Both the position numbers and the translations under genes were made by a program. From assembly GCF_016552165.1 (NCBI RefSeq), contig NZ_JACVDA010000005.1, positions 30,033 through 94,032 of the forward strand: DNA of 64,000 nucleotides. The letters run 5' to 3'. The stretch's first letter is position 1. Each line of letters starts with the position of its first letter. The stretch comes from Parvimonas parva (GTDB lineage: Bacteria > Bacillota > Clostridia > Tissierellales > Peptoniphilaceae). Positions 15,748 through 23,688 of this stretch are shown piece after piece. The notes beneath the pieces are model-generated. The model was not told the origin of the DNA. It made no database searches and saw nothing but the letters and a program-made list of their open reading frames with translations.

Positions 15748-16993
15748 TAGGTTCTTCCTCCTTTCCATCTTTACCTGCAAATGCTCCTGCACGATTTAGT
15801 GGGAGCATATTTCCATTTATGAGATATAGGTCACCTCCATCTTCACTTGGAATACGGTCTAGGTTTTCTAATTCTCTAATATCATTGGCAGACATCCATC
15901 CGTTTTGTCTGCCGATAGAATAGCCATTCATTCTTGATTGGTAATCGCCACGAAGAAGTCCATCCACATTGAATTTGACATAGTACTTTTTCTTTTCCTC
16001 CTTAGTAAAAAGCCTTCTGACAATTGCTTGTTCCCATCTTGCTACCCAAGGATTAAGGGTATACTTTACAAACTCTAGAGACTGCTCCTCAATATTAGAA
16101 AAGCTCGATTTCTCAAGGTCACCTACCATATGTGGTGGGACTCTAAAGATTCGAGCTATCTCATTGATTTGAAATTTTCTTGTTTCTAAAAACTGTGCTT
16201 CATTTGGAGAAATCGAAATAGGTGTATACTTCATTCCTTCTTCCAAAATCGCTATCTTATGACTGTTGCTACCAGAGAACCCTTTTGACCAGCTTTCCCT
16301 CATAGCTTCAGGATCTTTAACCGTTCCCGGATACTCTAGGATTCCACTCGGAGTTGCTCCATTAGCAAAGAACTTAGCTCCATATTCTTCCGTTGCTATT
16401 GCCATACCTATGGCATTTTTAGCCATCGCAATTGGTGAATAGCCAACAAGTCCATCAAAACCAAGTCCTGGAATATGAAGGATATCTGATGCTGTAAGTT
16501 TCACAGTTCCCTGTTTCCCAAGGCTTGCATCAGAATCACTTACCATATATTCATAATAAATTTGACCTTTATCATCTCTATCTACCTTCATTCTGTCGGG
16601 CATAAGTGGATAAAGACCTAATACTTCACCTTTCCCGTTTCTGATTATTTGTGCATAGGCATTACCCCAAAGAAGTAAATGCGTCATCATGGTTTCCCTA
16701 AAGACAAAACTTGTCATTTCAGGATTTGGTTCATCATGAAGAACTTTATATAGCGGATGGTCTATTGCTTTTTCAGTTCCTGTATCTGTCCGTAAATAGA
16801 CATGAAGTGGAAGGCTTGCGACTGCTTCGGATAAAATACGAACGCAGCTATATACTGCTGTCATCTGCATAGCAGAGCGTTCATTTACTCTTCTTCCGGA
16901 TGATGAACCCCCCATTAGAAAGCTATATGAACTACCATTGGTTCTGTTGGTCGGCTTATCTCTAGATTTAAATAATCCACTTAGTATTCCCAT
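15665..16993 (-). CDS. Portal protein, HK97 family
   Basis: The 442-residue protein forms the dodecameric DNA gate in the head vertex. Family landmarks are MQMTAVYSCVRILSEAVASLPL (about 42-63), DHPLYKVLHDEPNPEMTSF (about 78-96), LLWGNAYAQIIRNGKGEV (about 107-124) and the IARIFRVPPHMVGDLEKSSFSNIEEQ stretch (about 277-302). The last 43 residues are acidic and low in complexity and overlap the protease gene. AGGAGG precedes the start. Confidence 0.96.
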   Translation of the reverse strand: MGILSGLFKSRDKPTNRTNGSSYSFLMGGSSSGRRVNERSAMQMTAVYSCVRILSEAVASLPLHVYLRTDTGTEKAIDHPLYKVLHDEPNPEMTSFVFRETMMTHLLLWGNAYAQIIRNGKGEVLGLYPLMPDRMKVDRDDKGQIYYEYMVSDSDASLGKQGTVKLTASDILHIPGLGFDGLVGYSPIAMAKNAIGMAIATEEYGAKFFANGATPSGILEYPGTVKDPEAMRESWSKGFSGSNSHKIAILEEGMKYTPISISPNEAQFLETRKFQINEIARIFRVPPHMVGDLEKSSFSNIEEQSLEFVKYTLNPWVARWEQAIVRRLFTKEEKKKYYVKFNVDGLLRGDYQSRMNGYSIGRQNGWMSANDIRELENLDRIPSEDGGDLYLINGNMLPLNRAGAFAGKDGKEEEPNEEVLELEESSNEKPKRRGSDRTHPIP

Positions 16994-17015
16994 TTGTTCC
17001 TCCTAATTTTTGCAT

Positions 17016-17046
17016 AGAAAAAGCACCTACTTGCTTAGTAGATGCT
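17016..17046 (-). terminator. Terminator downstream of the AbiE cassette
   Basis: On the minus strand GCATCTACT-AAGC-AAGTAGGTGC is followed by TTTTT. It separates the toxin-antitoxin pair from the portal gene. A second inverted repeat at 17066-17100 (CCCTTAAAAT/ATTTAAGGG) carries its T tract on the plus strand instead. Confidence 0.8.
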
Positions 17047-17111
17047 TTCCCTTAATTTCATATTTATCCCTTAAAATAACTATTAATTTAAGGGATTTTT
17101 ATTTTTATTAT

Positions 17112-17945
17112 TTACATAGACATTTCGACTAAAGCATTTAGACTTTCAGTTATTTCACTAAACTCAATTCCTTTCGCATATGGATTTTTCTTTTGATATC
17201 TTATCCATCGTTCTTTAATCAAAGAATCCTCATTAATGTGAGCAATAATGACTTTTGCTTCATCCTTTGAAATATCTGTCTTCCTATATCTAAATGTCAT
17301 AGAAACAGCTACTTTAAGTTCTTTTATATTAATAACTTCTGATTTATTTTTCAAAATGGCATAGATATCATAAAAATCTTTACTTCTACTATTATTTTCC
17401 GCTCTTGCCAGTACTGTTTGTAATTTTTCCGATAGTACGGATTCTAGTGGATACATCTTTAACTCAATATGATCCCCTAAAATTGTGCTATATTTTTCTA
17501 CCCTTGGGAAAGGATAAATTGGATCGCCTGTGGCAATATCAATACTAAACGGTATTCTAATATTTGCTAAGTGCCCAATGATATGAAATTTCAGTCCGCC
17601 ATATTCATCCTCTGCTCTAATTTCTTCAGCATTTCCGTTTAATTCAAACCATATATCTGATTGTTTGTTATATTCAATGATTTCTAATAAAACTTTTCTC
17701 ATCTCTGCAGACTCTAATGGAAATCCCTTAACTAAAAAGTCAATGTCTTGAGTGGCTCTATTTTGTACACCTAAAGAATAAGTTAATAGCATACCACCCT
17801 TAAGCGTAAAATTTTCTCTATGTGCACTATTAGAAAGTAGCTTCAAAAATTCATCAAAGAAAAATTTACTTAATGCCAAATTATAATTTAAACCGAGCTC
17901 CTTTGCTTTATTTCTTAGTTTCTGTGTTACGCTATCCTTATTCAT
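17112..17945 (-). CDS. AbiEii/AbiGii-type nucleotidyltransferase toxin
   Basis: The 277-residue protein belongs to the type IV toxin-antitoxin/abortive infection family AbiE. The nucleotidyltransferase motif is clear: LKGGMLLTYSLGVQNRATQDID (GG...S and the DxD pair at about 51-71), followed by conserved VIDIATGD and ESVLSEKLQTVLARAENNSRSKDFYDIYA, a hallmark of the family. Known relatives modify tRNA ends or block growth on phage attack. The ATG at 17945 overlaps the antitoxin stop by 8 bases and has GAGG eight bases upstream. Confidence 0.9.
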   Translation of the reverse strand: MNKDSVTQKLRNKAKELGLNYNLALSKFFFDEFLKLLSNSAHRENFTLKGGMLLTYSLGVQNRATQDIDFLVKGFPLESAEMRKVLLEIIEYNKQSDIWFELNGNAEEIRAEDEYGGLKFHIIGHLANIRIPFSIDIATGDPIYPFPRVEKYSTILGDHIELKMYPLESVLSEKLQTVLARAENNSRSKDFYDIYAILKNKSEVINIKELKVAVSMTFRYRKTDISKDEAKVIIAHINEDSLIKERWIRYQKKNPYAKGIEFSEITESLNALVEMSM

Positions 17946-18534
17946 ATACAATTACCTCTAGTATCTCTTCAATTTGCTGTGCTATTCCAAATTCCTTAGC
18001 ATACTCTCTCAGTTTCCATATATTCTTAGAATCTTTCTTGATATATAGATTCCAAGCCTTAGAAAATATCTCTGTATCTTGATTTTTTCTATCTCTTACC
18101 AAATCACAAATGGTCCTTTCCATATCATAAGCATATACAGAATTTCCCATATCCGTTTTAATTTCAACCTTCCCACGTTCATACCATTCTTTCTTTACTT
18201 GATGAACAATCACAGAGTCCTTAATACGCCATGCATTATAACCTTGCTTTACGGTTACCTCATTAGTAAAAGGCAATCTATCTGTCAGTCTATGCAAATA
18301 CAGTGCTGTTTGATAGGAATAAATGCAAGCCTTGTTTTGGAGTTGAAAAAAGTAAAGTTCATCATAATTATCAAAATTTGGATCAAAGTAGACACCTCTT
18401 GCCACTCTTTCAAGTTCTCCCTTTTGCACCAAATTTGTAAGATACCAAGAATCAATTTTATTGTCTGATACTTCCTTTGCCGTTATAACTCCATTATTTT
18501 GTTTTATGATTTCTCTTATTTTATTTTGATTCAC
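17938..18534 (-). CDS. AbiEi-type antitoxin/transcriptional repressor
   Basis: About 198 residues. The N-terminal winged helix (ITAKEVSDNKIDSWYLTNLVQKGELERVARGVYFDP) and the following DELYFFQLQNKACIYSYQTALYLHRLTDR match AbiEi, which represses its own promoter and counters AbiEii. I place the start at GTG 18534, with AAGGAAG nine bases upstream, because the longer in-frame GTG at 18579 lies inside the predicted promoter. It is directly coupled to the toxin and has an independent promoter between terminase and portal. Confidence 0.87.
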   Translation of the reverse strand: MNQNKIREIIKQNNGVITAKEVSDNKIDSWYLTNLVQKGELERVARGVYFDPNFDNYDELYFFQLQNKACIYSYQTALYLHRLTDRLPFTNEVTVKQGYNAWRIKDSVIVHQVKKEWYERGKVEIKTDMGNSVYAYDMERTICDLVRDRKNQDTEIFSKAWNLYIKKDSKNIWKLREYAKEFGIAQQIEEILEVIVYE

Positions 18535-18558
18535 TATTTTCACTTCCTTTTGTGCTTT

Positions 18559-18587
18559 ATTATAAACTAAATAACGCACAAAAGCAA
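18559..18587 (-). promoter_or_regulatory. Promoter of the AbiE cassette
   Basis: On the minus strand TTGCTT (18582-18587), exactly 17 bases, then TATAAT (18559-18564). It sits ten bases after the terminase stop, so the cassette can be expressed in the silent prophage while the late operon is off. AbiEi relatives repress their own promoters. Confidence 0.8.
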
Positions 18588-18596
18588 GTTTCCTCT

Positions 18597-20192
18597 TTAT
18601 ATGAATAAAATACCCCTGCCATCATATACACTTTCTGTATTTTGATTTCCACATCTAATTGCTCTATCAAGTCCCATAATGGTAGCAATTGCACCATCTA
18701 TCTTTTCTGTGGACTTTTCTTTATCGGCTTTGATGTTTCCAGCAGGATCGGTTCTGATAAAGATATTATCCATCATCCATCTAAGAACAGGATTTCCACC
18801 ATGAGCAAGTTTTTGCTCTAGTGTTAATTTCATAAGTTCCTTAGTTGGCGGACTCATATCCTTAAAACCCTGTCCAAAAGGAACTACAGTAAAACCCATA
18901 TTTTCTAGGTTTTGTACCATCTGAACAGCACCCCACCTATCGAAGGCGATTTCTCTAATGTTGAACCTTTCTCCTAGCTTTTCTATGAATTTTTCAATAT
19001 AGCCATAGTGAACAACATTACCTTCTGTTGTCTGAATATATCCTTGTCTTTCCCAAACATCATATGGTACATGGTCACGTTTTACTCTTAAATCCAGCGT
19101 ATCTTCCGGTAACCAAAAGAAAGGCATAATACAAAACTTATCGTCTTCATCTATTGGTGGAAAGACTAAAACAAAGGCTGTAATATCCGTTGTCGATGAA
19201 AGGTCAAGTCCTCCATAGCAAATTCTTCCTTCAAGTTCATCTTCATCTACTGCAAAAGAACAAACATCCCACTTTTCCATTGGCATCCATCTGATAGCTT
19301 GTTTTACCCACTGGTTAAGTCTTAATTGTCTGAAGGAATTTTCTTCACCCGGATTTTGCTTTGCTGATTCGCAGGCTGCCTTTACCTTATCAATTCCAAC
19401 AGTAACTCCTAAAGAGGGATTTGCTTTCTTCCATACTTTAGGATCTGTCCAGTCATCTTCTTCGTCAGCACCATAAATGACCGGATAAAAAGTAGAATCT
19501 ATTTTTCTTCCTTCTAAAATATCCTTAGCCTTTTGATGAGTTTCATAACAAATAGAATGCGTATCCGTTCCTGCTGTTGTAATAAGAAAATATAAAGGCT
19601 GAGTTCTTGCATCCCCTGAACCTTTAGTCATAACATCAAATAGTTTTCTGTTTGGCTGGGTGTGTAACTCATCAAAAACTACCCCATGTATATTAAAGCC
19701 ATGCTTGGAATAGGCTTCTGCAGATAGAACTTGGTAGAAAGAATTTGTCGGCTTATAGATAATTCTTTTTTGCGAGGCTAGAATCTTCACCCTTTTATTT
19801 AAGGCTGGACACATTCTTACCATGTCGGCTGCAACATCAAATACAATTGTTGCCTGCTGTCTATCAGCAGCACATCCATAAACTTCAGCTCTTTCCTCAT
19901 TATCACCACAGCATAAAAGAAGTGCGACAGCAGCGGCAAGCTCACTCTTACCCATCTTCTTTGGGATTTCAATGTAGGCTGTATTAAACTGCCTGTATCC
20001 ATTTGGCTTAATCACACCAAATAAATCTCTTATAATCTGTTCTTGCCAAGGTAGTAACTTAAATAGCTTACCTGCCCATGTTCCTTTGGTATGAGATAGG
20101 CATTCAATAAAATTCACAGCATAATCAGCATTACTTTTACTATATTTAGAATCTTTTGCTTTAAACTTTGTAGTCTTATATTTCGCCATCAA
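18597..20192 (-). CDS. Terminase large subunit
   Basis: The 531-residue protein is the packaging motor ATPase and nuclease. The ATPase part has the deviant Walker A in IEIPKKMGKSELAA (about 75-88) and Walker B/catalytic Glu in VVFDELHTQPN (about 170). The nuclease part has acidic residues in GGLDLSSTTDITAFVLV (about 325-341) and FDRWGAVQMVQNLENMGF (about 417). It belongs to the HK97/P27-associated class used by cos phages. A GGGGG site precedes the ATG. Confidence 0.96.
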   Translation of the reverse strand: MMAKYKTTKFKAKDSKYSKSNADYAVNFIECLSHTKGTWAGKLFKLLPWQEQIIRDLFGVIKPNGYRQFNTAYIEIPKKMGKSELAAAVALLLCCGDNEERAEVYGCAADRQQATIVFDVAADMVRMCPALNKRVKILASQKRIIYKPTNSFYQVLSAEAYSKHGFNIHGVVFDELHTQPNRKLFDVMTKGSGDARTQPLYFLITTAGTDTHSICYETHQKAKDILEGRKIDSTFYPVIYGADEEDDWTDPKVWKKANPSLGVTVGIDKVKAACESAKQNPGEENSFRQLRLNQWVKQAIRWMPMEKWDVCSFAVDEDELEGRICYGGLDLSSTTDITAFVLVFPPIDEDDKFCIMPFFWLPEDTLDLRVKRDHVPYDVWERQGYIQTTEGNVVHYGYIEKFIEKLGERFNIREIAFDRWGAVQMVQNLENMGFTVVPFGQGFKDMSPPTKELMKLTLEQKLAHGGNPVLRWMMDNIFIRTDPAGNIKADKEKSTEKIDGAIATIMGLDRAIRCGNQNTESVYDGRGILFI

Positions 20193-20220
20193 ATAACCCC
20201 CTTTACGTTATAATCGCATT

Positions 20221-20340
20221 TTGACAAATCACAGATTTGAAACAATGCGATATCTGACCTACTACGAAATCAAAGATTTCTGTTAGGTCATAAAAAATAC
20301 AGCCCACCGGCTGCTACTACGAGAAACAAAGCCTAGGCTC
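20221..20340. repeat. Intergenic palindromic repeat upstream of the large terminase gene
   Basis: Two hairpins lie in tandem: CAAATC-ACA-GATTTG (20226-20240) and a TGACCTA...TTAGGTCA stem enclosing the palindrome GAAATCAAAGATTTC (20266-20280). The inner palindrome is the reverse complement of the one at 14961-14975, and the flanks (AATCAYAGATTTG, GACCTACT, GTTAGG) resemble a chromosomal element near 62370-62435. Confidence 0.5.
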
Positions 20341-20356
20341 TGAAACTCTTTTATTG

Positions 20357-20635
20357 TTAGTTTTGTTTTAATGCCCACTCAATTGCGTGACCATCATCTT
20401 TAAATCTTTTGTCGCTTACTTCCCTTAGTCCAATAAAACCTTCGCATGAATGGTCATCATCTAGAAATTCATAAACTGCTGCAAAGTAACAATTTCCATC
20501 TGGGTGATAGTAGTGTCCTACAAGAATCACCCTATCTCCAAAGGTTATGACCTTACCCCATCTAGTTTCTAAATCTTCCGGTGTTGCCTGTGTTGGTATC
20601 TTGTACTTGTTAGCTAAATCTATCATTTTGCTCAT
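20357..20635 (-). CDS. Conserved small phage protein
   Basis: The 92-residue acidic protein (WGKVITFGDRVILVGHYYHPDGNCYFAAVYEFLDD) starts behind GGAGG. I do not recognise a named domain. It is the last of a chain of small genes between the methyltransferases and the large terminase, overlapping or abutting each other, which suggests a host-takeover or packaging accessory role that the sequence does not reveal. Confidence 0.6.
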   Translation of the reverse strand: MSKMIDLANKYKIPTQATPEDLETRWGKVITFGDRVILVGHYYHPDGNCYFAAVYEFLDDDHSCEGFIGLREVSDKRFKDDGHAIEWALKQN

Positions 20636-20636
20636 C

Positions 20637-20882
20637 TTATTTCCCCTCCAATTCTAAGAATTCATCGTAGGTGATGAGGCCTTCGTCATAAAGCTCAAAG
20701 TTTTCATTGCCCTTGTAGAATTCTCTTTCTTTTTCTTCTCTTGCTTTGGCTCTTTTTAGGTATTCGTTCCAGCCAATCTTGCCTTCGTCATAAAGTTTTC
20801 TTTCAGGCTCTCTTTTATAAAGGGATGCTTTCTTCTCATTTAGTTTTTTTGTCGCTTCCTTAAAAATTTCTTGCTTTGTCAT
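20637..20882 (-). CDS. Small protein with two SHOCT-like repeats
   Basis: The 81-residue, highly charged protein begins MTKQEIFKEATKKLNEKKA. It carries the motif LYDEGKIGWNEYLKR (about 32-46) and again LYDEGLITYDEFLELEGK (about 63-80); both resemble the short SHOCT helix pair (LYxxGxITxxEF). The start at 20882 has AAGGAG seven bases upstream. A leader of about 50 bases in front of it is nearly identical to the leader of the gene at 21365-22021. Confidence 0.6.
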   Translation of the reverse strand: MTKQEIFKEATKKLNEKKASLYKREPERKLYDEGKIGWNEYLKRAKAREEKEREFYKGNENFELYDEGLITYDEFLELEGK

Positions 20883-20890
20883 GTTCGTTT

Positions 20891-20943
20891 CTCCTTTGTT
20901 TTGGTATGTGTATATTCCCGTAATTTGAAGGATATAGCAAGTC
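20891..20943 (-). repeat. Duplicated leader sequence, copy 1
   Basis: The minus strand carries ACTTG-N, then TTACGGGAATATACACATACC followed by AAAAC and the AAGGAG ribosome site. The same order occurs at 22031-22084. Conservation of about 30 bases right up to the ribosome site suggests a regulatory function or a recent duplication. Confidence 0.6.
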
Positions 20944-20987
20944 ATTTTTTAAGAAATGTGTGCTTTATTTTCATAATAATTATAGTT

Positions 20988-21161
20988 TTATTTGCCATAA
21001 ATAATGAAATCAACATAGGCTTTTCTATCGGTTTCAAGAAAATCTACAAGTTCATAAAAGTCCATTTCGTAAGCGATTCTTTGAACAGTATTTACATCAA
21101 ACATATTTGTGAGTCCCGTTTCTCTTATTGTGAGGATCTGCTCCTTTATTTTATCGTTCAT
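20988..21161 (-). CDS. DUF5049-like small phage protein
   Basis: The 57-residue protein MNDKIKEQILTIRETGLTNMFDVN... has the compact helical pattern of the family I remember as DUF5049 (IRxTGxTNMFDxxxVQxIAxxxxFYELVxFL), found beside DUF4314 genes in Clostridia prophages. GGAGG lies seven bases before the ATG at 21161, which overlaps the previous stop by 11 bases. Its function is unknown. Confidence 0.75.
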   Translation of the reverse strand: MNDKIKEQILTIRETGLTNMFDVNTVQRIAYEMDFYELVDFLETDRKAYVDFIIYGK

Positions 21162-21381
21162 CTGAAATCCTCCTACAAGAATCTTCGCCATAAGCTATGC
21201 TTAGGCTACTTCCGTTATCCCAAGAAACCATAATGGAGCCAATATCATCAACTCCCCTTACCGTTCCTTTTGTACCAATAGGCGGTGCTTGGATATCTTC
21301 CATAGATATAAGCTCCACTCTAGTTCCCACCGGATATCTTTTCCTTATTCCTTCAACAACCTCTCTACTTGGAAATCTCAT
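21151..21381 (-). CDS. DUF4314-like small phage protein
   Basis: The 76-residue protein MRFPSREVVEGIRKRYPVG... fits DUF4314 (RYPxGTRVELxxMxDxxAPPxGTxGTVxGVDDxGxIxVxWDNGSSL), a small SH3-like beta fold. The start at 21381 has GGAGG eight bases upstream and overlaps the preceding gene by 17 bases. It is paired with the DUF5049-like gene. Its function is unknown. Confidence 0.8.
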   Translation of the reverse strand: MRFPSREVVEGIRKRYPVGTRVELISMEDIQAPPIGTKGTVRGVDDIGSIMVSWDNGSSLSIAYGEDSCRRISDER

Positions 21382-22021
21382 CTTCATGACCTCCATTTCT
21401 AAAAGCTGATGATCCTGAAAGTTTTTCAAGAAGTAATTTTCTATCATTCTTAAATTCATCTCCGATAAAGCCAAGTCTTAAAAGAAAACATCTAAAGGCA
21501 TACTTTTCATTTATAACTTCTTTGGAAGATTCGTTGATGCGTTTAGCACCCACGCTCATCTTACAAAGTGCTGCAATGAATTTTGTATATGTCATTAGAT
21601 GTTCGTTATCGATATTTTCAAACCAAGGAAAACTTACTTTTTCTTCATCTTCCTCTATCTCAAGGCTTGTAACTCCCAGTGCCTTTTTGATTAAATCCCC
21701 CTTATTTTCAAAGATTTTCTCTAGCTTGGATAAATCCACCTTCTCTCTTGGAATTGCCACTGTAAGCCCCTGTGTGACCACTGGCTCCCTTTTAATCTCT
21801 TCTTTAGGTACAAAGCCGTCACCGATAAGATTGTGAACTAACCTTTCAAGTGCGAAATCATCTTCACATAAAACCGTTCCCGTCTTATCAATTGTAAAGA
21901 TTCCAACCTCATAAGCTGTACTTGGCATTCCTAAATACTTGGATTTTTCATTTATGATTCTTTCAATCCCTTTGACAAGCTCTTTTCTCTCTTTACCTGT
22001 AACATTAAATTTTACTTGCAC
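21365..22021 (-). CDS. Conserved phage protein, so-called virulence-related family
   Basis: The 218-residue protein has a GTG start with AGGAGG upstream. The N-terminal half (MQVKFNVTGKERKELVKGIERIINEKSKYLGMPSTAYEVG, here in parts) and the C-terminal helical domain (LMTYTKFIAALCKMSVGAKRIN...KYAFRCFLLRLGFIGDEFK) match a protein common in Bacillota prophages next to methyltransferases. Its name in databases does not reflect a tested function. The duplicated leader (22031-22084) precedes it. Confidence 0.65.
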   Translation of the reverse strand: MQVKFNVTGKERKELVKGIERIINEKSKYLGMPSTAYEVGIFTIDKTGTVLCEDDFALERLVHNLIGDGFVPKEEIKREPVVTQGLTVAIPREKVDLSKLEKIFENKGDLIKKALGVTSLEIEEDEEKVSFPWFENIDNEHLMTYTKFIAALCKMSVGAKRINESSKEVINEKYAFRCFLLRLGFIGDEFKNDRKLLLEKLSGSSAFRNGGHEDEISK

Positions 22022-22030
22022 TTGTTTTTC

Positions 22031-22084
22031 CTCCTTTAGTTTTGGTATGTGTATATTCCCGTACTATCAGAGATTTATCAAGTT
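22031..22084 (-). repeat. Duplicated leader sequence, copy 2
   Basis: This is the second copy of the leader at 20891-20943. The minus strand shows ACTTGATA, a divergent 14-base stretch, then TACGGGAATATACACATACC and AAAAC before AAAGGAGG. The ribosome site and the CATACCAAAA word are shared. Confidence 0.6.
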
Positions 22085-22095
22085 ATATCTGTGCA

Positions 22096-23688
22096 TTACT
22101 TAAAATAAAAGTGCTTAATTCCTGCAAGTACAAAACATACATTAGGAAGTGCCACGCCATTTCCCCACATCTTATATTCAGCTGAATCTGTATGAGGACT
22201 AGCAAGCCACTTTCTTATCTGTTTTTCACTTCTAGGCTTAGTAGCTTTAGTTACAACTTTCCTATAGGTTTCAAAGACTTCAGTCCAAAATATCAATTCT
22301 CCTTCAGTTGGATTTTCTGTTTCAAGTCCATCACACCAACCATCTTGGAAACCTTGAAGCCTCCCGCACTCCTTTGGAGTTAGTCTTCTAACAATATATC
22401 TTTGATCCGCCACGTCATTTACAACTGGAGGATCTTTGTAGTCACTTGCAACTAAGGTATTAGCTAGATTTTCCATCGCCTCAGTATGATGGGAGTTTTT
22501 GCTGGTTGAATAAATTTCCTTTTCTACGATAAGTTTACCTTGACCTGCCATCTCACTATGAACACCCTTTGGACCATCCATCGCACATAATGTACCTGCT
22601 GTTTTGTCACAGTAGACAATGGCAAGTCCGCCTTGATTAGCTTCCGGTGAGTTTTGACCCGTGTTAATAGTTCTTGCCACATCGGTTTCATAGATATTGG
22701 CTCTGTGATTTTTGGTGTTTTCTGAGGTAATACGGACATCAAATGTTCTGGTACTATCTTCTACTACAAAAGGCTGATTGTTTCCTCCCGTTCCAAGACT
22801 TGCTCCTATAGTATTACTCACAGCAAGAGGTCCTTTAAATCTGGAATCTTGTCCATGATTTTCAAATACCAGTGGCGGGTGATTTCCTACACTTGCAGTG
22901 ATTGTTCCACTTTTTTCTTCATGAACATCCATCCTCTGACCCCCTTGGTCATTTAAGCACAGATTTGTGACTGCATCTCTAGTGCCTTCTTTAAGACCTC
23001 CGGCAGTTCTTTTCCACGGGCATTTGCTCTTTTCAAGATGCCAAGGCAAGCCTTCTGACTCAAATAATATTTTTCCGGCACTTTCTCCATTAAAATCGCA
23101 GACAAGATAGATACGTCTTCTTCTTTGGGGAACTCCCCAGTACTGAGCATCAAATACCCTCCATGCGAGTGAGAAATCTCCTGCCATGATAAGACCTGCA
23201 TTTTGCCATTTTTTAGGTCTAGCCTCATCAATTTTATGTCCTTTGATCTCACAGATTTCTTTGAGAACTGAAAAGAAGTCCTCTCCTTTGTTTGAGGAGA
23301 ATGCACCTGGCACATTTTCCCAAACGATATATCTTGGTTTTTCTCCATGCGTTTCCTCCCTCATCTCTTTAATAATTCTAATTGCCTCATAAAATAAATT
23401 AGAGCGAGAACCATTAAGCCCCGCTCTTTTTCCTGCTATGGACATATCTTGGCATGGACTGCCAAAAGTGATAATGTCGACTGGTTCAATTTCATTTCCC
23501 TTTATTTTTGAAACATCACCTAGGTGTTTCATGTTTGGAAATCTTCTAGTTGTCACTCTAATAGGGAATGGCTCTACTTCTGACGCCCATATCGGTGTAA
23601 TTCCTGTAAGAATGCCACCAAGTGGGAAACCTCCGCTCCCGTCAAATAAGCTACCTAGTGTAAGAGGTTTATTCTGTTTTTTCTCCAT
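22096..23688 (-). CDS. DNA (cytosine-5)-methyltransferase
   Basis: The 530-residue enzyme methylates cytosine in phage DNA, probably to resist host restriction. Motif I is GSLFDGSGGFPLGG (about 12-25), the catalytic Cys is in FGSPCQDMSIAG (motif IV, about 78), motif VI is VWENVPGAFSSN (about 118) and motif VIII is PQRRRRIYLVCDF (about 190). The variable region between about 230 and 420 holds five related modules (SGTITASVGN, SNTIGASLGT, ARTINTGQN, AGTLCAMDG, ANTLVASDY), reminiscent of multi-specific phage enzymes. Motifs IX-X close the protein. It overlaps the adenine-type methyltransferase gene by 20 bases. Confidence 0.93.
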   Translation of the reverse strand: MEKKQNKPLTLGSLFDGSGGFPLGGILTGITPIWASEVEPFPIRVTTRRFPNMKHLGDVSKIKGNEIEPVDIITFGSPCQDMSIAGKRAGLNGSRSNLFYEAIRIIKEMREETHGEKPRYIVWENVPGAFSSNKGEDFFSVLKEICEIKGHKIDEARPKKWQNAGLIMAGDFSLAWRVFDAQYWGVPQRRRRIYLVCDFNGESAGKILFESEGLPWHLEKSKCPWKRTAGGLKEGTRDAVTNLCLNDQGGQRMDVHEEKSGTITASVGNHPPLVFENHGQDSRFKGPLAVSNTIGASLGTGGNNQPFVVEDSTRTFDVRITSENTKNHRANIYETDVARTINTGQNSPEANQGGLAIVYCDKTAGTLCAMDGPKGVHSEMAGQGKLIVEKEIYSTSKNSHHTEAMENLANTLVASDYKDPPVVNDVADQRYIVRRLTPKECGRLQGFQDGWCDGLETENPTEGELIFWTEVFETYRKVVTKATKPRSEKQIRKWLASPHTDSAEYKMWGNGVALPNVCFVLAGIKHFYFK

